A stretch of 64,000 nucleotides of DNA. Origin: Anabaena cylindrica PCC 7122. GTDB lineage: Bacteria; Cyanobacteriota; Cyanobacteriia; Cyanobacteriales; Nostocaceae. Numbering within the stretch: the first letter of the stretch is position 1; every line of letters starts with the position of its first letter. Position numbers and translations under genes: made by a program. Of the stretch, positions 1 through 7,994 are shown piece by piece. Below the pieces are notes generated by a model. It saw only the letters and a program-made list of their open reading frames with translations, did not search any database and was not told where the DNA came from. The DNA lies in NCBI RefSeq assembly GCF_000317695.1, contig NC_019772.1:62001-126000 (forward strand). The letters run 5' to 3'.

Positions 1-33
1 TGTTTAGACGAACTAATATTAATAGTTATAAAG

Positions 34-237
34 ATGGAATATATTTTTGTTTACGTCACTTGTAAAGACCGTGCTGAAGCCCTTAATGTAGGTAAAGCCG
101 TAGTAGAAGCCCGTCTTGCTGCCTGTGCCAACATAATTGACGGTATGGACAGTATTTATTGGTGGAACGGTGAATTACAGGTGGAAAAAGAAGCTATTTT
201 AATTATGAAATCGCGCCGTGATTTATTTGAAGGGTAG
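34..237 (+). pseudogene. cutA: CutA divalent-cation tolerance protein, 3'-truncated by IS1-family insertion
   Basis: The 67 residues match the N-terminal two thirds of CutA, a small trimeric cytoplasmic protein linked to copper/divalent-metal tolerance. Family signatures seen are the YVTCKDRAEA start, VEARLAACANI, and SIYWWNGE followed by a KEAILIMKS-type strand. CutA is normally about 105-112 residues. Here the reading frame meets the terminal repeat of the insertion element at 233, and the repeat itself supplies the TAG stop at 235-237. The missing C-terminal third is not found on the far side of the element, so the gene is broken by more than simple insertion. Family assignment is secure; function is probably lost. 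Confidence 0.85.
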
Positions 238-1188
238 TGGTAAATATGTAGTGATAATAAAATTAGGCGCTACAACAAGAATTATAATGATGAATAAAAT
301 ACCAGATAGCACCAATATGATTATCTAACTTTTTAGAGAAGGATAAAGTCTTTCTAACCAAACGAGAAATTCTTTGACGCATTGTATTATTAAAGCGTTC
401 AATATGGTTAGTCTTGCCACTTTCTTTCCCTACTGCCTGATGACGTTTGCTAGGAATAACTTGTGCGTAAGCTGCCCAAAAATCTGTATAGCAAACAGCA
501 CATTGACGATAAACTGGTGGTAGAGAATTCCATAATCCCCTAGCGCCATCTTCACTGCGGTCGCCTATGTAAACTCCAACTATTTCTCTAGTTTTTTTAT
601 CCAAAGCTAACCAAATCCATTGCTTATTACCCTTATGACCTACAAATGACCAAGCCTCATCACACTCAATAGTCAATTTACCTCTTGGTTTGGCTGAAAC
701 ATTTACCTGAGTCGGAATCTGGGCATATTTATTATTCACATATTTTTGCAACCAAGTCTCTGAAACACGAGCAGCACGAGCAATACCTGCGAGAGGTATT
801 TTCTCAAGTAAAAGTCTATCAATCAGTTCTATAGTATCTTTGCTAATAACTTTATTAGTGGGATTTTCTATAAACTGTCTTTTGCAGTTTTGACACTGGT
901 ATTTTGGTTTTTGATTATGAATCTTCCCATTTTTGACAATGTGTTGAGAACCACAATTGGGGCAAGTAGGTCTGGAGATTGACATCAATACTGAAATAGT
1001 TGAATTTAAAAACACTGATACTATACTACATATAACACTTAACACGTTCTCGCTAAATCATATATTTAGAAACTTTATACTTTGGAGGAGTTTCAATTAG
1101 TTGGTTAAATGTAATTCAAATTGCAACGGCTACAAATGAATAATTTGAGTTAGAAAATATAAGATTTCACTACATATTTACCACTACC
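233..1188. mobile_element. IS1-family insertion sequence, about 956 bp
   Basis: Matching terminal inverted repeats of about 22 bp occur at 233-254 and 1167-1188, beginning GGTAGTGGTAAATATGTAGT. They enclose one transposase gene on the minus strand. The left end interrupts cutA. The bases just outside the two ends (ATTTGAAG on the left, AACTCAGTT on the right) do not form the expected 8-9 bp target duplication, which suggests a deletion or recombination between copies after insertion. Confidence 0.88.
263..985 (-). CDS. IS1-family transposase
   Basis: DDE transposase of the IS1 type. It has an N-terminal zinc ribbon (CPNCGS followed about 20 residues later by CQNCKRQF), a helix-turn-helix region (IARAARVSETWLQKYV), and a catalytic domain with ECDEAWSFVG, the CYTDFWAAY segment and the C-terminal NHIERFNNTMRQRISRLVRK block typical of InsB. 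The coding region is a single uninterrupted frame, unlike E. coli IS1, which joins InsA and InsB by frameshifting. I take the ATG at 985 (MSISRPTCPN) because the zinc ribbon follows directly; an upstream ATG at 1045 would add 20 residues without family resemblance. It appears intact. Confidence 0.9.
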   Translation of the reverse strand: MSISRPTCPNCGSQHIVKNGKIHNQKPKYQCQNCKRQFIENPTNKVISKDTIELIDRLLLEKIPLAGIARAARVSETWLQKYVNNKYAQIPTQVNVSAKPRGKLTIECDEAWSFVGHKGNKQWIWLALDKKTREIVGVYIGDRSEDGARGLWNSLPPVYRQCAVCYTDFWAAYAQVIPSKRHQAVGKESGKTNHIERFNNTMRQRISRLVRKTLSFSKKLDNHIGAIWYFIHHYNSCCSA

Positions 1189-1218
1189 AACTCAGTTATT
1201 CCATATTTTTGTGTATTT

Positions 1219-1557
1219 TTATTCTAAATAATCTATTATTGCTTCTAGGTCTAACATTGCCTGATTGAATCTATTTAACATCGCTTCTGCTACTTCTGGT
1301 TCAGCATCAACTTTTGCTAATTTTTCTCTCATCACACAGTCCAGGGCTTCTACCCACAATGATAAATTGGTATTCCGTATTGCTGTTAATAACCCCATAT
1401 TGGTAAGCACTGCTAAATGAAACCCTAAATTATCTTGTCCACCGTAACCTAGATATCCGTTACTCATTTCTAGTTTTTCTGGAGTAAATTCAAAATATTG
1501 GTCTGAAGTAATTCCACTAGGTTCTAATTTTGGTTGAGGTAATGATGGTTGAGTCAT
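1219..1557 (-). CDS. hypothetical protein
   Basis: A 112-residue protein I do not recognise. It is acidic, has a proline-rich start (MTQPSLPQPKLEPSG), no signal peptide or membrane segment, and a largely helical C-terminal half (LWVEALDCVMREKLAKVD, then EAMLNRFNQAMLDLEAIIDYLE). It ends the three-gene minus-strand set 2231-1219 and starts 3 bases after the previous stop, so translation is probably coupled. Nothing in the sequence assigns a function. Confidence 0.7.
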   Translation of the reverse strand: MTQPSLPQPKLEPSGITSDQYFEFTPEKLEMSNGYLGYGGQDNLGFHLAVLTNMGLLTAIRNTNLSLWVEALDCVMREKLAKVDAEPEVAEAMLNRFNQAMLDLEAIIDYLE

Positions 1558-1560
1558 AAT

Positions 1561-1908
1561 TTATGCACCTAATAATTGTGATATTTGTAATATCCTGTTA
1601 TTCCAATTCTCTAATTCGTGAGTAAATTGATTTTCGGTTTTTGTGTGATTCCAGGCTTCTACGTTAAATAACCAACGAGTTAGAAACCGTGCTAAGTTAG
1701 CCAACTCAAAAGCATGGTCAAATTCTATATCAGGGGCTATCCATTCTATAAAATAGATTGTCTCTCTAATCAAAGCTTTAACTGTTTCATTATTAGCAGG
1801 GTCTTGTGATAACGCTTGAATCTGTGTTAAGTGATTATTTAAATTATTTAACCTGATAGAAACATCATCCTTAATAAATGTGGCTTGTAAAGTAGTGAAC
1901 TTAGTCAT
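1561..1908 (-). CDS. hypothetical helical protein
   Basis: A 115-residue, mostly alpha-helical cytoplasmic protein without a recognised domain. Its start overlaps the stop of the upstream gene by 4 bases (ATGA), and the next gene follows after 3 bases, so the three are one operon. Features seen are an amphipathic N-terminal helix (VSIRLNNLNNHLTQIQAL) and a Trp/His-rich C-terminal part (WLFNVEAWNHTKTENQFTHELENW). No function inferred. Confidence 0.7.
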   Translation of the reverse strand: MTKFTTLQATFIKDDVSIRLNNLNNHLTQIQALSQDPANNETVKALIRETIYFIEWIAPDIEFDHAFELANLARFLTRWLFNVEAWNHTKTENQFTHELENWNNRILQISQLLGA

Positions 1909-2231
1909 CCCAGGAACTCCATAATAATTAAAGCAACTTGTTTTCTAATTTTAGCGTCCTGAATTTCCATTGAACGGTTTTGTCTAGGACGTAGATTCAC
2001 CATAGATTCATAAATTATTTGTTTGTTCTCTGGTCTAAAACTAGCTGCCCAGATATCCTGTTGTAGACTACCATCTTCTAATAGTGCTTGTTCACAGTAA
2101 AAGTGCATTTCACCACCACCAGCTAAAACCCGACGTTCAAGGTCTACGGCTACCTTTATATAAAACTTTAACTCTTGTAACATCTGTTCAATTTGCTCTG
2201 GTGTGGCACGACCACGAATAATCTCTATCAA
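1905..2231 (-). CDS. DUF5674 family protein
   Basis: A 108-residue protein matching the pattern of DUF5674: a helix ending in AVDLERRVLAGGGEMH, then ALLEDGSLQQDIWAASFRPE, and the strongly conserved NLRPRQNRSMEIQD followed by a helix that ends the protein. The family's biochemical role is unknown. The gene is first in the minus-strand set of three and overlaps the next start by 4 bases. Assignment is from remembered family motifs and was not checked by search. Confidence 0.65.
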   Translation of the reverse strand: MIEIIRGRATPEQIEQMLQELKFYIKVAVDLERRVLAGGGEMHFYCEQALLEDGSLQQDIWAASFRPENKQIIYESMVNLRPRQNRSMEIQDAKIRKQVALIIMEFLG

Positions 2232-2420
2232 TTAAATTTACTCCTGTATTATTACCTTAATTTATTGAAGTTTTTGCATAAAAAATAGAATAGTTATAGC
2301 AGTTATTGAAATGGTAAAATTTCAGAATAATATCAAAAATAAGATGACATAAGAAAAGAGAAACTATCGCCAATATCATTAGAAATTCTTAAAGGATACT
2401 TGGCGAAAGAGAAAATCAAC

Positions 2421-2663
2421 TTAGTCAGGAACGTATTCAATTAAGTCCAATGGGCTGATAGTTTCATCAATTTTAGATAATTCGTTGATACCCAGACAGA
2501 TGAGTTCCCATCTGCTACCTCCAATTTCTGGCACAATCTCAGCTTTTCGTAGCGCAGATACTGCATTAGCACTGATACCCAAGTAGTTAGCCAGGTCTTT
2601 ACCCTTGACTCGGTGTCTAGCCATAATCTCGTTCAATTTCCAGCGAATCAAAGTTTTAATCAT
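2421..2663 (-). CDS. XRE-type helix-turn-helix regulator
   Basis: An 80-residue Cro/C1-type DNA-binding protein. The helix-turn-helix lies at about residues 19-42: RVKGKDLANYLGISANAVSALRK is the classic pattern with GIS between the two helices. It carries no sensor or toxin-binding domain beyond a short acidic tail (PLDLIEYVPD). It stands alone, divergent from the coiled-coil gene at 2881 across about 216 bases containing a promoter and a large inverted repeat, so it may act there; that is inference. Confidence 0.75.
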   Translation of the reverse strand: MIKTLIRWKLNEIMARHRVKGKDLANYLGISANAVSALRKAEIVPEIGGSRWELICLGINELSKIDETISPLDLIEYVPD

Positions 2664-2762
2664 AAACTCAACATCTTAACTTTACTATTTCCTGTCAGGT
2701 ATAAATAATTCAAAGCTTGGCTTATAAAAATTCAAGTTTTTGTATATTAATACAACCATCTT

Positions 2763-2792
2763 TTGTAAAAGTTAAGCTATAGCTTGTATAAT
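2763..2792 (+). promoter_or_regulatory. candidate sigma-70-type promoter
   Basis: TTGTAA at 2763-2768 and a consensus TATAAT at 2787-2792, separated by 18 bases, lie 89 bases upstream of the ATG at 2881 and just before the HIP1 inverted repeat. The -10 box is perfect; no transcript evidence is available. Confidence 0.5.
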
Positions 2793-2807
2793 ATAGTTAT
2801 GCAAAAC

Positions 2808-2847
2808 AAAGGCGATCGCCTTCCGTCCAAAGATCGCGATCGCCTTT
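2808..2847. repeat. HIP1-containing inverted repeat in leader of the 2881 gene
   Basis: Arms AAAGGCGATCG (2808-2818) and CGATCGCCTTT (2837-2847) are exact complements around an 18-base loop. Each arm carries a GCGATCGC (HIP1) octamer. Followed by a short run of T and A, the RNA could fold into a strong hairpin between the candidate promoter and the gene, acting as an attenuator or operator. Confidence 0.55.
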
Positions 2848-2880
2848 TAAAAACCAGACCTAACATTTGAGGTCAAAACT

Positions 2881-4323
2881 ATGATGACACAAAATCAGGT
2901 TTTTAGGGTAGCTCTAGCCGATATCAAAGCAAATGCACAGCAAAAATTAGAGCAATACATTGATAAACAAGCTGATACCATTGCCCCATTTGCGCTCAAT
3001 TACAGCTTTGATTACAACCAATTTGCAGAAACCGCACTGCAAAACAAAGCCAAAACCACCCTAGCTAACTTTATCGGCTTTGTCCGTCAGACCTTTGATG
3101 GATTACTAGCCAGTGGTAAAGCATTACAGGATCTTTACTACGACTGCCTTGCTTTTTGCCCAAACGGTAAACAAGTTTTTCACACTTGGCTTGAAAGTAA
3201 CGATTTTGGCGCATCTCGCTATATTGCTTCCTCAGCAATGAAAATTTACACTTGGTTTGACCAACTACCAGAGCGAATCCAACGCTTGGTACGAGAAAAA
3301 GTCCAAAATTGGAGCGTTGCAGCCCTGAGCCAATTGACTAAAGTAGCTCATCACCTCATCAAAGAACTGGTAGATTCTGGCAAGAAAACAGCGGCACAAG
3401 TCAAGGCAACAACAGAGAAAACTGCAACCAGTGCCAAAAAAACTAATTCCACCATTGTTGCTACTGCCAGTAACGAAAGAATAGATGCACCAGAATTGGC
3501 TCCTGGTATGCGGATAGTTGTTGTGGTTAATGGAGATTGGAAGGGTTACAAAGGCATTATTACCGCCAAATGGAAGGCAAATGACAATGAATCTTGGTGG
3601 GTGCTATTAGACCATGTGGTTGCCCAGGGATCTTTCACCAAAACATTGTTTAAACCAGAACAAATTCAATTAGAAGTGCTATCGAATCAGAGCGGGAGCA
3701 AGACTAGTCCAAAAGAGACTTTCACCGCACGACAGGTAGAACAAAAGATTGCTGAAGCTTTAGCAGAACAAGAAAGAGAACAAGCTGAAGTAGAACTAGC
3801 TAGATTTACTGAAATTCGTGATGCTGCTCTTCAAGCTGCCGCAGTAGAGTTAAAAGCTGCTCAGGAACACGCACAAAAAATGGCGCAAGACAAGGAGAAA
3901 TTAATTGAGCAGTTAATTGAAAAAGACAGACAGTTGGTCACAGTGCAGAATCTCTCTATTAAAAACCAGCAATTAGAACAACGGGTAGTTCAATTAGAGA
4001 AAGCATTAGAACGAGCAGGTCAAAACAGTTGGCAGAACACATTTTCTGGACAAGCAGCAACGGTAGTTAATTCAGAGTTAGAAGCAACAATTGCGCCATT
4101 GATGTCAGAAGTTGAGCGATTAAATGAAGTGGTTTTAACTAGAGAACAAGAAGTTGCACAACTCAAAGCTGTTAACCACAAGCAACAAGCTGAATTAACG
4201 AATATTGTCAATTTGATCACTAATACAAACGAGATGAATTCAAACCAAACAGAAATTGTCGAGCAATTTGTACAATTAAAAACTTTGCTTCAGGAGATGA
4301 AAATCAATGAGGTTATCACTTAA
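2881..4323 (+). CDS. KOW-like/coiled-coil plasmid protein of unknown function
   Basis: 480 residues in three parts. Residues 1 to about 190 are helical, with Ala/Lys/Thr-rich sequence towards the end. About 205-265 form a small beta domain (PGMRIVVVVNGDWKGYKGIITAK, then WWVLLDHVV) resembling the KOW/SH3-like folds that bind RNA or ribosomal partners. About 280-480 are a long coiled coil rich in Glu/Gln/Ala. No enzyme motif is visible. It is transcribed alone from a candidate promoter with a large hairpin in the leader. A structural or nucleic-acid-binding role is a guess from the KOW-like part. Confidence 0.6.
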   Translation: MMTQNQVFRVALADIKANAQQKLEQYIDKQADTIAPFALNYSFDYNQFAETALQNKAKTTLANFIGFVRQTFDGLLASGKALQDLYYDCLAFCPNGKQVFHTWLESNDFGASRYIASSAMKIYTWFDQLPERIQRLVREKVQNWSVAALSQLTKVAHHLIKELVDSGKKTAAQVKATTEKTATSAKKTNSTIVATASNERIDAPELAPGMRIVVVVNGDWKGYKGIITAKWKANDNESWWVLLDHVVAQGSFTKTLFKPEQIQLEVLSNQSGSKTSPKETFTARQVEQKIAEALAEQEREQAEVELARFTEIRDAALQAAAVELKAAQEHAQKMAQDKEKLIEQLIEKDRQLVTVQNLSIKNQQLEQRVVQLEKALERAGQNSWQNTFSGQAATVVNSELEATIAPLMSEVERLNEVVLTREQEVAQLKAVNHKQQAELTNIVNLITNTNEMNSNQTEIVEQFVQLKTLLQEMKINEVIT

Positions 4324-4359
4324 GTAATATTCTCTGGATATTTTATGTAGCCATTAAAG

Positions 4360-5076
4360 TTAACAACCAGGAATAAGCTTTTGGCAATAGCGTTGATTAA
4401 TTGCCATTTTTCCTAACTCCGAAATTACTGCTAGTGGCACATCAACAGATTTAGCTACTTCGGGAATAGTGACTTTGTGAGTGCGTAACAAAACTAAAAA
4501 CTTTTGTACTTTAGAAACAATAGGGTCATTGCTGTGAGTATAACCACGGTTAATGGCAGTTTTTAGTCCAGTTTCAATATCATCAACTGTAACTTGACGA
4601 TTTTTATCTATTAATAATTTTTGCTGTCCAGGAATTGCATTGGCAATTTGAATACCGACATACCCAGATTTTCCCCGCTGGGGAATAATATCAAAATTGT
4701 AGAGTCGCTTTTGTCCTTCTTCATCTACAGTTTGGACAAGTAAATTAGTGATAGCAGTAGTGGTAGCTTGAGGAAATTTCAGCGGTTTAATTACCCTCAA
4801 AAAAATGGTTGTAGCTTGTCCGGTTTTTAAATCTGTATCTGTGGTGTAGACCAGTCGTGAAGGGTCTGCTACCAAAATATAGGAAATTGTTTCATCAGTT
4901 TGATTAAAGCTGATAGGTGTAGCACGTCCTGGAGTAACTTGAACCTGAATAAGAGTGTTTGCAGCTGTATCCCTTTCTAGCACGCGATAGGCAGAAGTTT
5001 GTGCTTGAACAATAGGTGCTGTCACACCGGATATTAATGTGTTAGTGGCAATGACGTAAGCAAAAAATGGTTTCAT
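4360..5076 (-). CDS. type IV secretion VirB9/TraK-like outer-membrane complex protein
   Basis: 238 residues with a signal peptide (about residues 1-25, MKPFFAYVIATNTLISGVTAPIVQAQ). A beta-rich domain follows with ISFNQTDETISYILVADPSRLVYTTD and a later YNFDIIPQRG strand, like the N-terminal domain of VirB9/TraK. The last third is helical (VDDIETGLKTAINRGYTHSNDPIV...) and is not typical of VirB9. It would help form the periplasmic/outer-membrane core with the VirB10-like protein. It is the last gene of the minus-strand transfer cluster and is now separated from its upstream partner by an IS at 5140-6301. Similarity is by pattern, so the class is moderately sure. Confidence 0.6.
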   Translation of the reverse strand: MKPFFAYVIATNTLISGVTAPIVQAQTSAYRVLERDTAANTLIQVQVTPGRATPISFNQTDETISYILVADPSRLVYTTDTDLKTGQATTIFLRVIKPLKFPQATTTAITNLLVQTVDEEGQKRLYNFDIIPQRGKSGYVGIQIANAIPGQQKLLIDKNRQVTVDDIETGLKTAINRGYTHSNDPIVSKVQKFLVLLRTHKVTIPEVAKSVDVPLAVISELGKMAINQRYCQKLIPGC

Positions 5077-5139
5077 ACCAATTTAGATTTTGTTTAGATT
5101 TTGGATTAAAAATTTGATTTATACCAAATTGCTATCATT

Positions 5140-6301
5140 TAGGACTTACGCATTGACAGAATAACAAAATAGTGCATTGATAAATAAGGGTTGTCTAGTA
5201 ATGGGTATGGAAAAATGAGAGAAATTACTAAACCCTTGCTACGCAACGCTAACGCGAACGACAGCACAATGCAATCTAGACATCTACACCTTATTTTTGC
5301 TGTCAGAGCCAAAGTATGGAGGGTGCAGTAGGTTAGCCGAGATATTGGGAGATGTTTCACATGATAGTGTCAATCGCTTTTTATTGAGAGAGAGATATGA
5401 ACCAAAAGATTTATTCAGCATAATAGAGAAAATTATCAATCTGGTAGGGGGGATATTAAGTGTAGATGATACAGTCATAGAAAAGATTTACAGCGACCCT
5501 AAAAATGCGGAATTAATCAGTTATTTTTGGTCAGGGAAAGCCCATAAAACTATTATTGGCTTAAATTTAATCACTCTATATTACAGCGATATTAATGGTA
5601 ATTCAGTGCCAATTAATTACAGAATATATGATAAAAAGGAGGGAAAAACAAAAAACGATTATTTTAGAGAAATGGTAAGTGAAATAATAAGCTGGGGAGT
5701 CAAACCCAGAATGGTAACAGGAGATAGTTGGTACTCAGGAGTAGAAAACTTAAAATTTCTAAAAAACCAGAAATTGGGTTTCCTATTCGGAATTGAAAAA
5801 AATAGAACTGTTTCAAATGAGCCGCAAAAGTATTGCCAAGTAGGCATTTTGGATATTCCTGAAGAAGGATTAAGAACTCATCTGAAAGAATTTGGATTTA
5901 TAAAGTTGTTTAGGAAAGACTTTAAAAAAGAAGACTCTAGACATTATATTTTATATCTGCCAGATGAGGAAAAAATCAAAGACATAACCAGAAGTACCTT
6001 CGTCACAATTCATGATACCCATTGGGGTATTGAAACATTTCATCGAGCCATAAAACAAGTATGTGGAATTTGTCGATTCATGGTTAGAGATACCTGTGCA
6101 ATCAAAACTCACATATTTTGTTCACTTCAAGCATTTGTGAAATTGGAGTTTATGCGCTCTGAAAATATAATTAGCAACTGGTATGAAGTACAGAGGAATC
6201 TGTTTACTTCTGTTGTCCGTGAGCATATTTTTGCCAACCTTCGCAAGGATGCCATTATCTAGACTACATAGATGCTATTTTTTGTCAATGCGTAAGTCCT
6301 A
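5140..6301. mobile_element. insertion sequence, about 1.16 kb, IS4/IS701-like, with target duplication
   Basis: Inverted ends AGGACTTACGCATTGACA (from 5141) and its complement (to 6300) enclose one plus-strand transposase. Counting one extra base at each end (T at 5140, A at 6301), the flanks carry a 5-bp direct repeat TCATT (5135-5139 and 6302-6306), the sign of a clean insertion. It sits in the transfer cluster between the VirB10-like and VirB9-like genes, close to the stop of the former. Shorter elements with the same ends lie at 35018 and 51360. Confidence 0.88.
5297..6262 (+). CDS. DDE transposase (IS4/IS701-like)
   Basis: 321 residues from a TTG at 5297. The DDE triad is visible as SVDDTVIEK (about residue 56), VTGDSWYSG (about 149) and HWGIETFHRA (about 252), the last with the spacing of the IS4 YREK-like region. 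The true N-terminus is probably further upstream. The same frame is open back to a TGA at 5216-5218 and encodes plausible sequence (about 27 residues ending IYTLFL) before the TTG. An ATG at 5207 lies in that frame, three codons before the TGA, so the first codons may be interrupted by a nonsense change. The exact IS family is not certain. Confidence 0.8.
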   Translation: MLSEPKYGGCSRLAEILGDVSHDSVNRFLLRERYEPKDLFSIIEKIINLVGGILSVDDTVIEKIYSDPKNAELISYFWSGKAHKTIIGLNLITLYYSDINGNSVPINYRIYDKKEGKTKNDYFREMVSEIISWGVKPRMVTGDSWYSGVENLKFLKNQKLGFLFGIEKNRTVSNEPQKYCQVGILDIPEEGLRTHLKEFGFIKLFRKDFKKEDSRHYILYLPDEEKIKDITRSTFVTIHDTHWGIETFHRAIKQVCGICRFMVRDTCAIKTHIFCSLQAFVKLEFMRSENIISNWYEVQRNLFTSVVREHIFANLRKDAII

Positions 6302-7924
6302 TCATTGTTCAATTTTCAAGAAATTATTAACAACAACTGAGACTTCCGTACCTTCTCTTAGAAATTGAATCTGAGGACGTTGTAATAATTCTTGCACTGC
6401 TTGGTCAGACCGTCTCGATAAACGTTCGCTCACTGGGCTGAAAAATCCTTCCAACGCAGCCGCCCAAATTTGCGGGTCAGCGGTGCTAGAAACAGTACTT
6501 TGATTAAAAGTGCCATTGGCAACAACAGTGCTAGATTGAGTCCGGGGTTGATTGACAATACTACCCACTTTCCCCAAACTACTGAGTAATCCCACCAATA
6601 AATCTTGTTGAGCAATTTCTGACCCCACATCATTGAGCTTTTGAGCAATCAATGGGCGCTTGTTTCCACCCCGAATTAATAGCGTATTAGCTGGTATCGT
6701 TTCCTGTTTAACCGTACCTTGGGAATTAGGATAAACCAATGCGATCGCACTAGCCGAAACCAAATTATTTCTTTTACCTACAGCTGTAGTTTGAGCGACG
6801 ACAACAGTACCAGCCGGAAGTGCCTCTGTACCATCTGTAGCTTTGAGAGATTCGGTTAACTCCACAGCAAAGCGGTCATTAGGATTATTACCACCCTCGT
6901 CCCATATCATTGGCATAATTACTTTACCCCGCACAGATGTACCCAGTGCTACATCCTTATTGCTGCCTACATTGGAATTGACTAAATCTACAGGGGTACG
7001 ATTGAGGATACCCATCATACCTGGAGTTAATTCAGTTTGACTATCAACACTTTTAGAACCAACTAAAACTGTTCGCAGTTCAGTCTCTTGAGGAGGGGGT
7101 GTAGTGGGTTTTAAAGTTTTGAGAGTTTGATTACTTGCTGTCGATGCTGTCGGTTTTTCCTGAGTTGACAGAGTTGAGTTGCTAATTTGTGACTGTCCGA
7201 GACTAGCTAATTGCTTCCATTGCTGTAAAGGATCAACATCATTTTCAGCTTGTTGTACTGGTTGTTGAATTGTTCGTGGGACTGTATGACTCACAGGCGA
7301 ATTTACAGAAGCTGGGGAAGAATACCGCATCACTCTGGGTGCAGGTTCAGCAACTCTAACAGCAGTAGTGCGCGGTGCAACAGTCTGCCGCACTGCACGA
7401 ACTTGTGGTGATGGCTGTGGTTTAGCTGGTGATGCTGGACTGGGAGATATAGTAGGAACTGGTTTGACATTGATTTGTTGCTGTTGATCTTGAAACGCCA
7501 ATCGGCTTTTGAGTTCAGCAGATTCATCTAAAACTGGTTCACTACTGGGAGAAGAATCATTCGTTTTTGCTACTTGTTTAGCAGGAGGTTTCGGTTGCAG
7601 AAATCCAAACCAGAGCGTTGAACCAGAAGCAATAACTATTCCTACCAAAGTGACTACTGATACCAGACGGACACCTGGTTTTTCTGCTAACGGTCGCTCT
7701 ACTGCTGCTTCTTGATCTTGTTTCAAGCGATATTCTTGAGAGATAAGTTGATTTGTAGTAGGGTTATGGCCTGCCAGCTTTTGCTCCTCTTCAGGACTGA
7801 TATTTTCCTCATCTACAGCGGTTTGGGTAGAACGATGATTACCATTATTAGTATGTGATTCTAAGGAATAATTAGCCGAATTTTCGTAGGAGTCAAATTC
7901 GTGGTTTTGATGGGAATTGTCCAT
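6302..7924 (-). CDS. type IV secretion VirB10/TraB-like protein
   Basis: 540 residues with the VirB10 layout: a cytoplasmic N-terminus, one membrane segment at about 86-108 (LVSVVTLVGIVIASGSTLWFGF), a long Pro/Gln/Ser-rich periplasmic stretch (about 110-300) and a C-terminal beta domain (about 330-500). The C-terminal domain contains GTSVRGKVIMPMIW, ALPAGTVVVAQTTAVGKRN and TIPANTLLIRGG, the pattern of TrbI/VirB10/TraB. The protein would span the envelope and link the inner-membrane ATPases to the outer-membrane ring. It lies downstream of the VirB8-like gene. The IS at 5140-6301 begins right at its stop, without cutting the protein. Confidence 0.82.
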   Translation of the reverse strand: MDNSHQNHEFDSYENSANYSLESHTNNGNHRSTQTAVDEENISPEEEQKLAGHNPTTNQLISQEYRLKQDQEAAVERPLAEKPGVRLVSVVTLVGIVIASGSTLWFGFLQPKPPAKQVAKTNDSSPSSEPVLDESAELKSRLAFQDQQQQINVKPVPTISPSPASPAKPQPSPQVRAVRQTVAPRTTAVRVAEPAPRVMRYSSPASVNSPVSHTVPRTIQQPVQQAENDVDPLQQWKQLASLGQSQISNSTLSTQEKPTASTASNQTLKTLKPTTPPPQETELRTVLVGSKSVDSQTELTPGMMGILNRTPVDLVNSNVGSNKDVALGTSVRGKVIMPMIWDEGGNNPNDRFAVELTESLKATDGTEALPAGTVVVAQTTAVGKRNNLVSASAIALVYPNSQGTVKQETIPANTLLIRGGNKRPLIAQKLNDVGSEIAQQDLLVGLLSSLGKVGSIVNQPRTQSSTVVANGTFNQSTVSSTADPQIWAAALEGFFSPVSERLSRRSDQAVQELLQRPQIQFLREGTEVSVVVNNFLKIEQ

Positions 7925-7994
7925 GATTTTAGTTTTTTCCTTGATGAAGAGGTCAATTCAGGAGGCAGAAGGGAACCCACGTTTAAGTAATCGC

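Noticed and set aside
1..33. Promoter or upstream gene before cutA
   Set aside because: Only 33 bases are present, too little to support a call.
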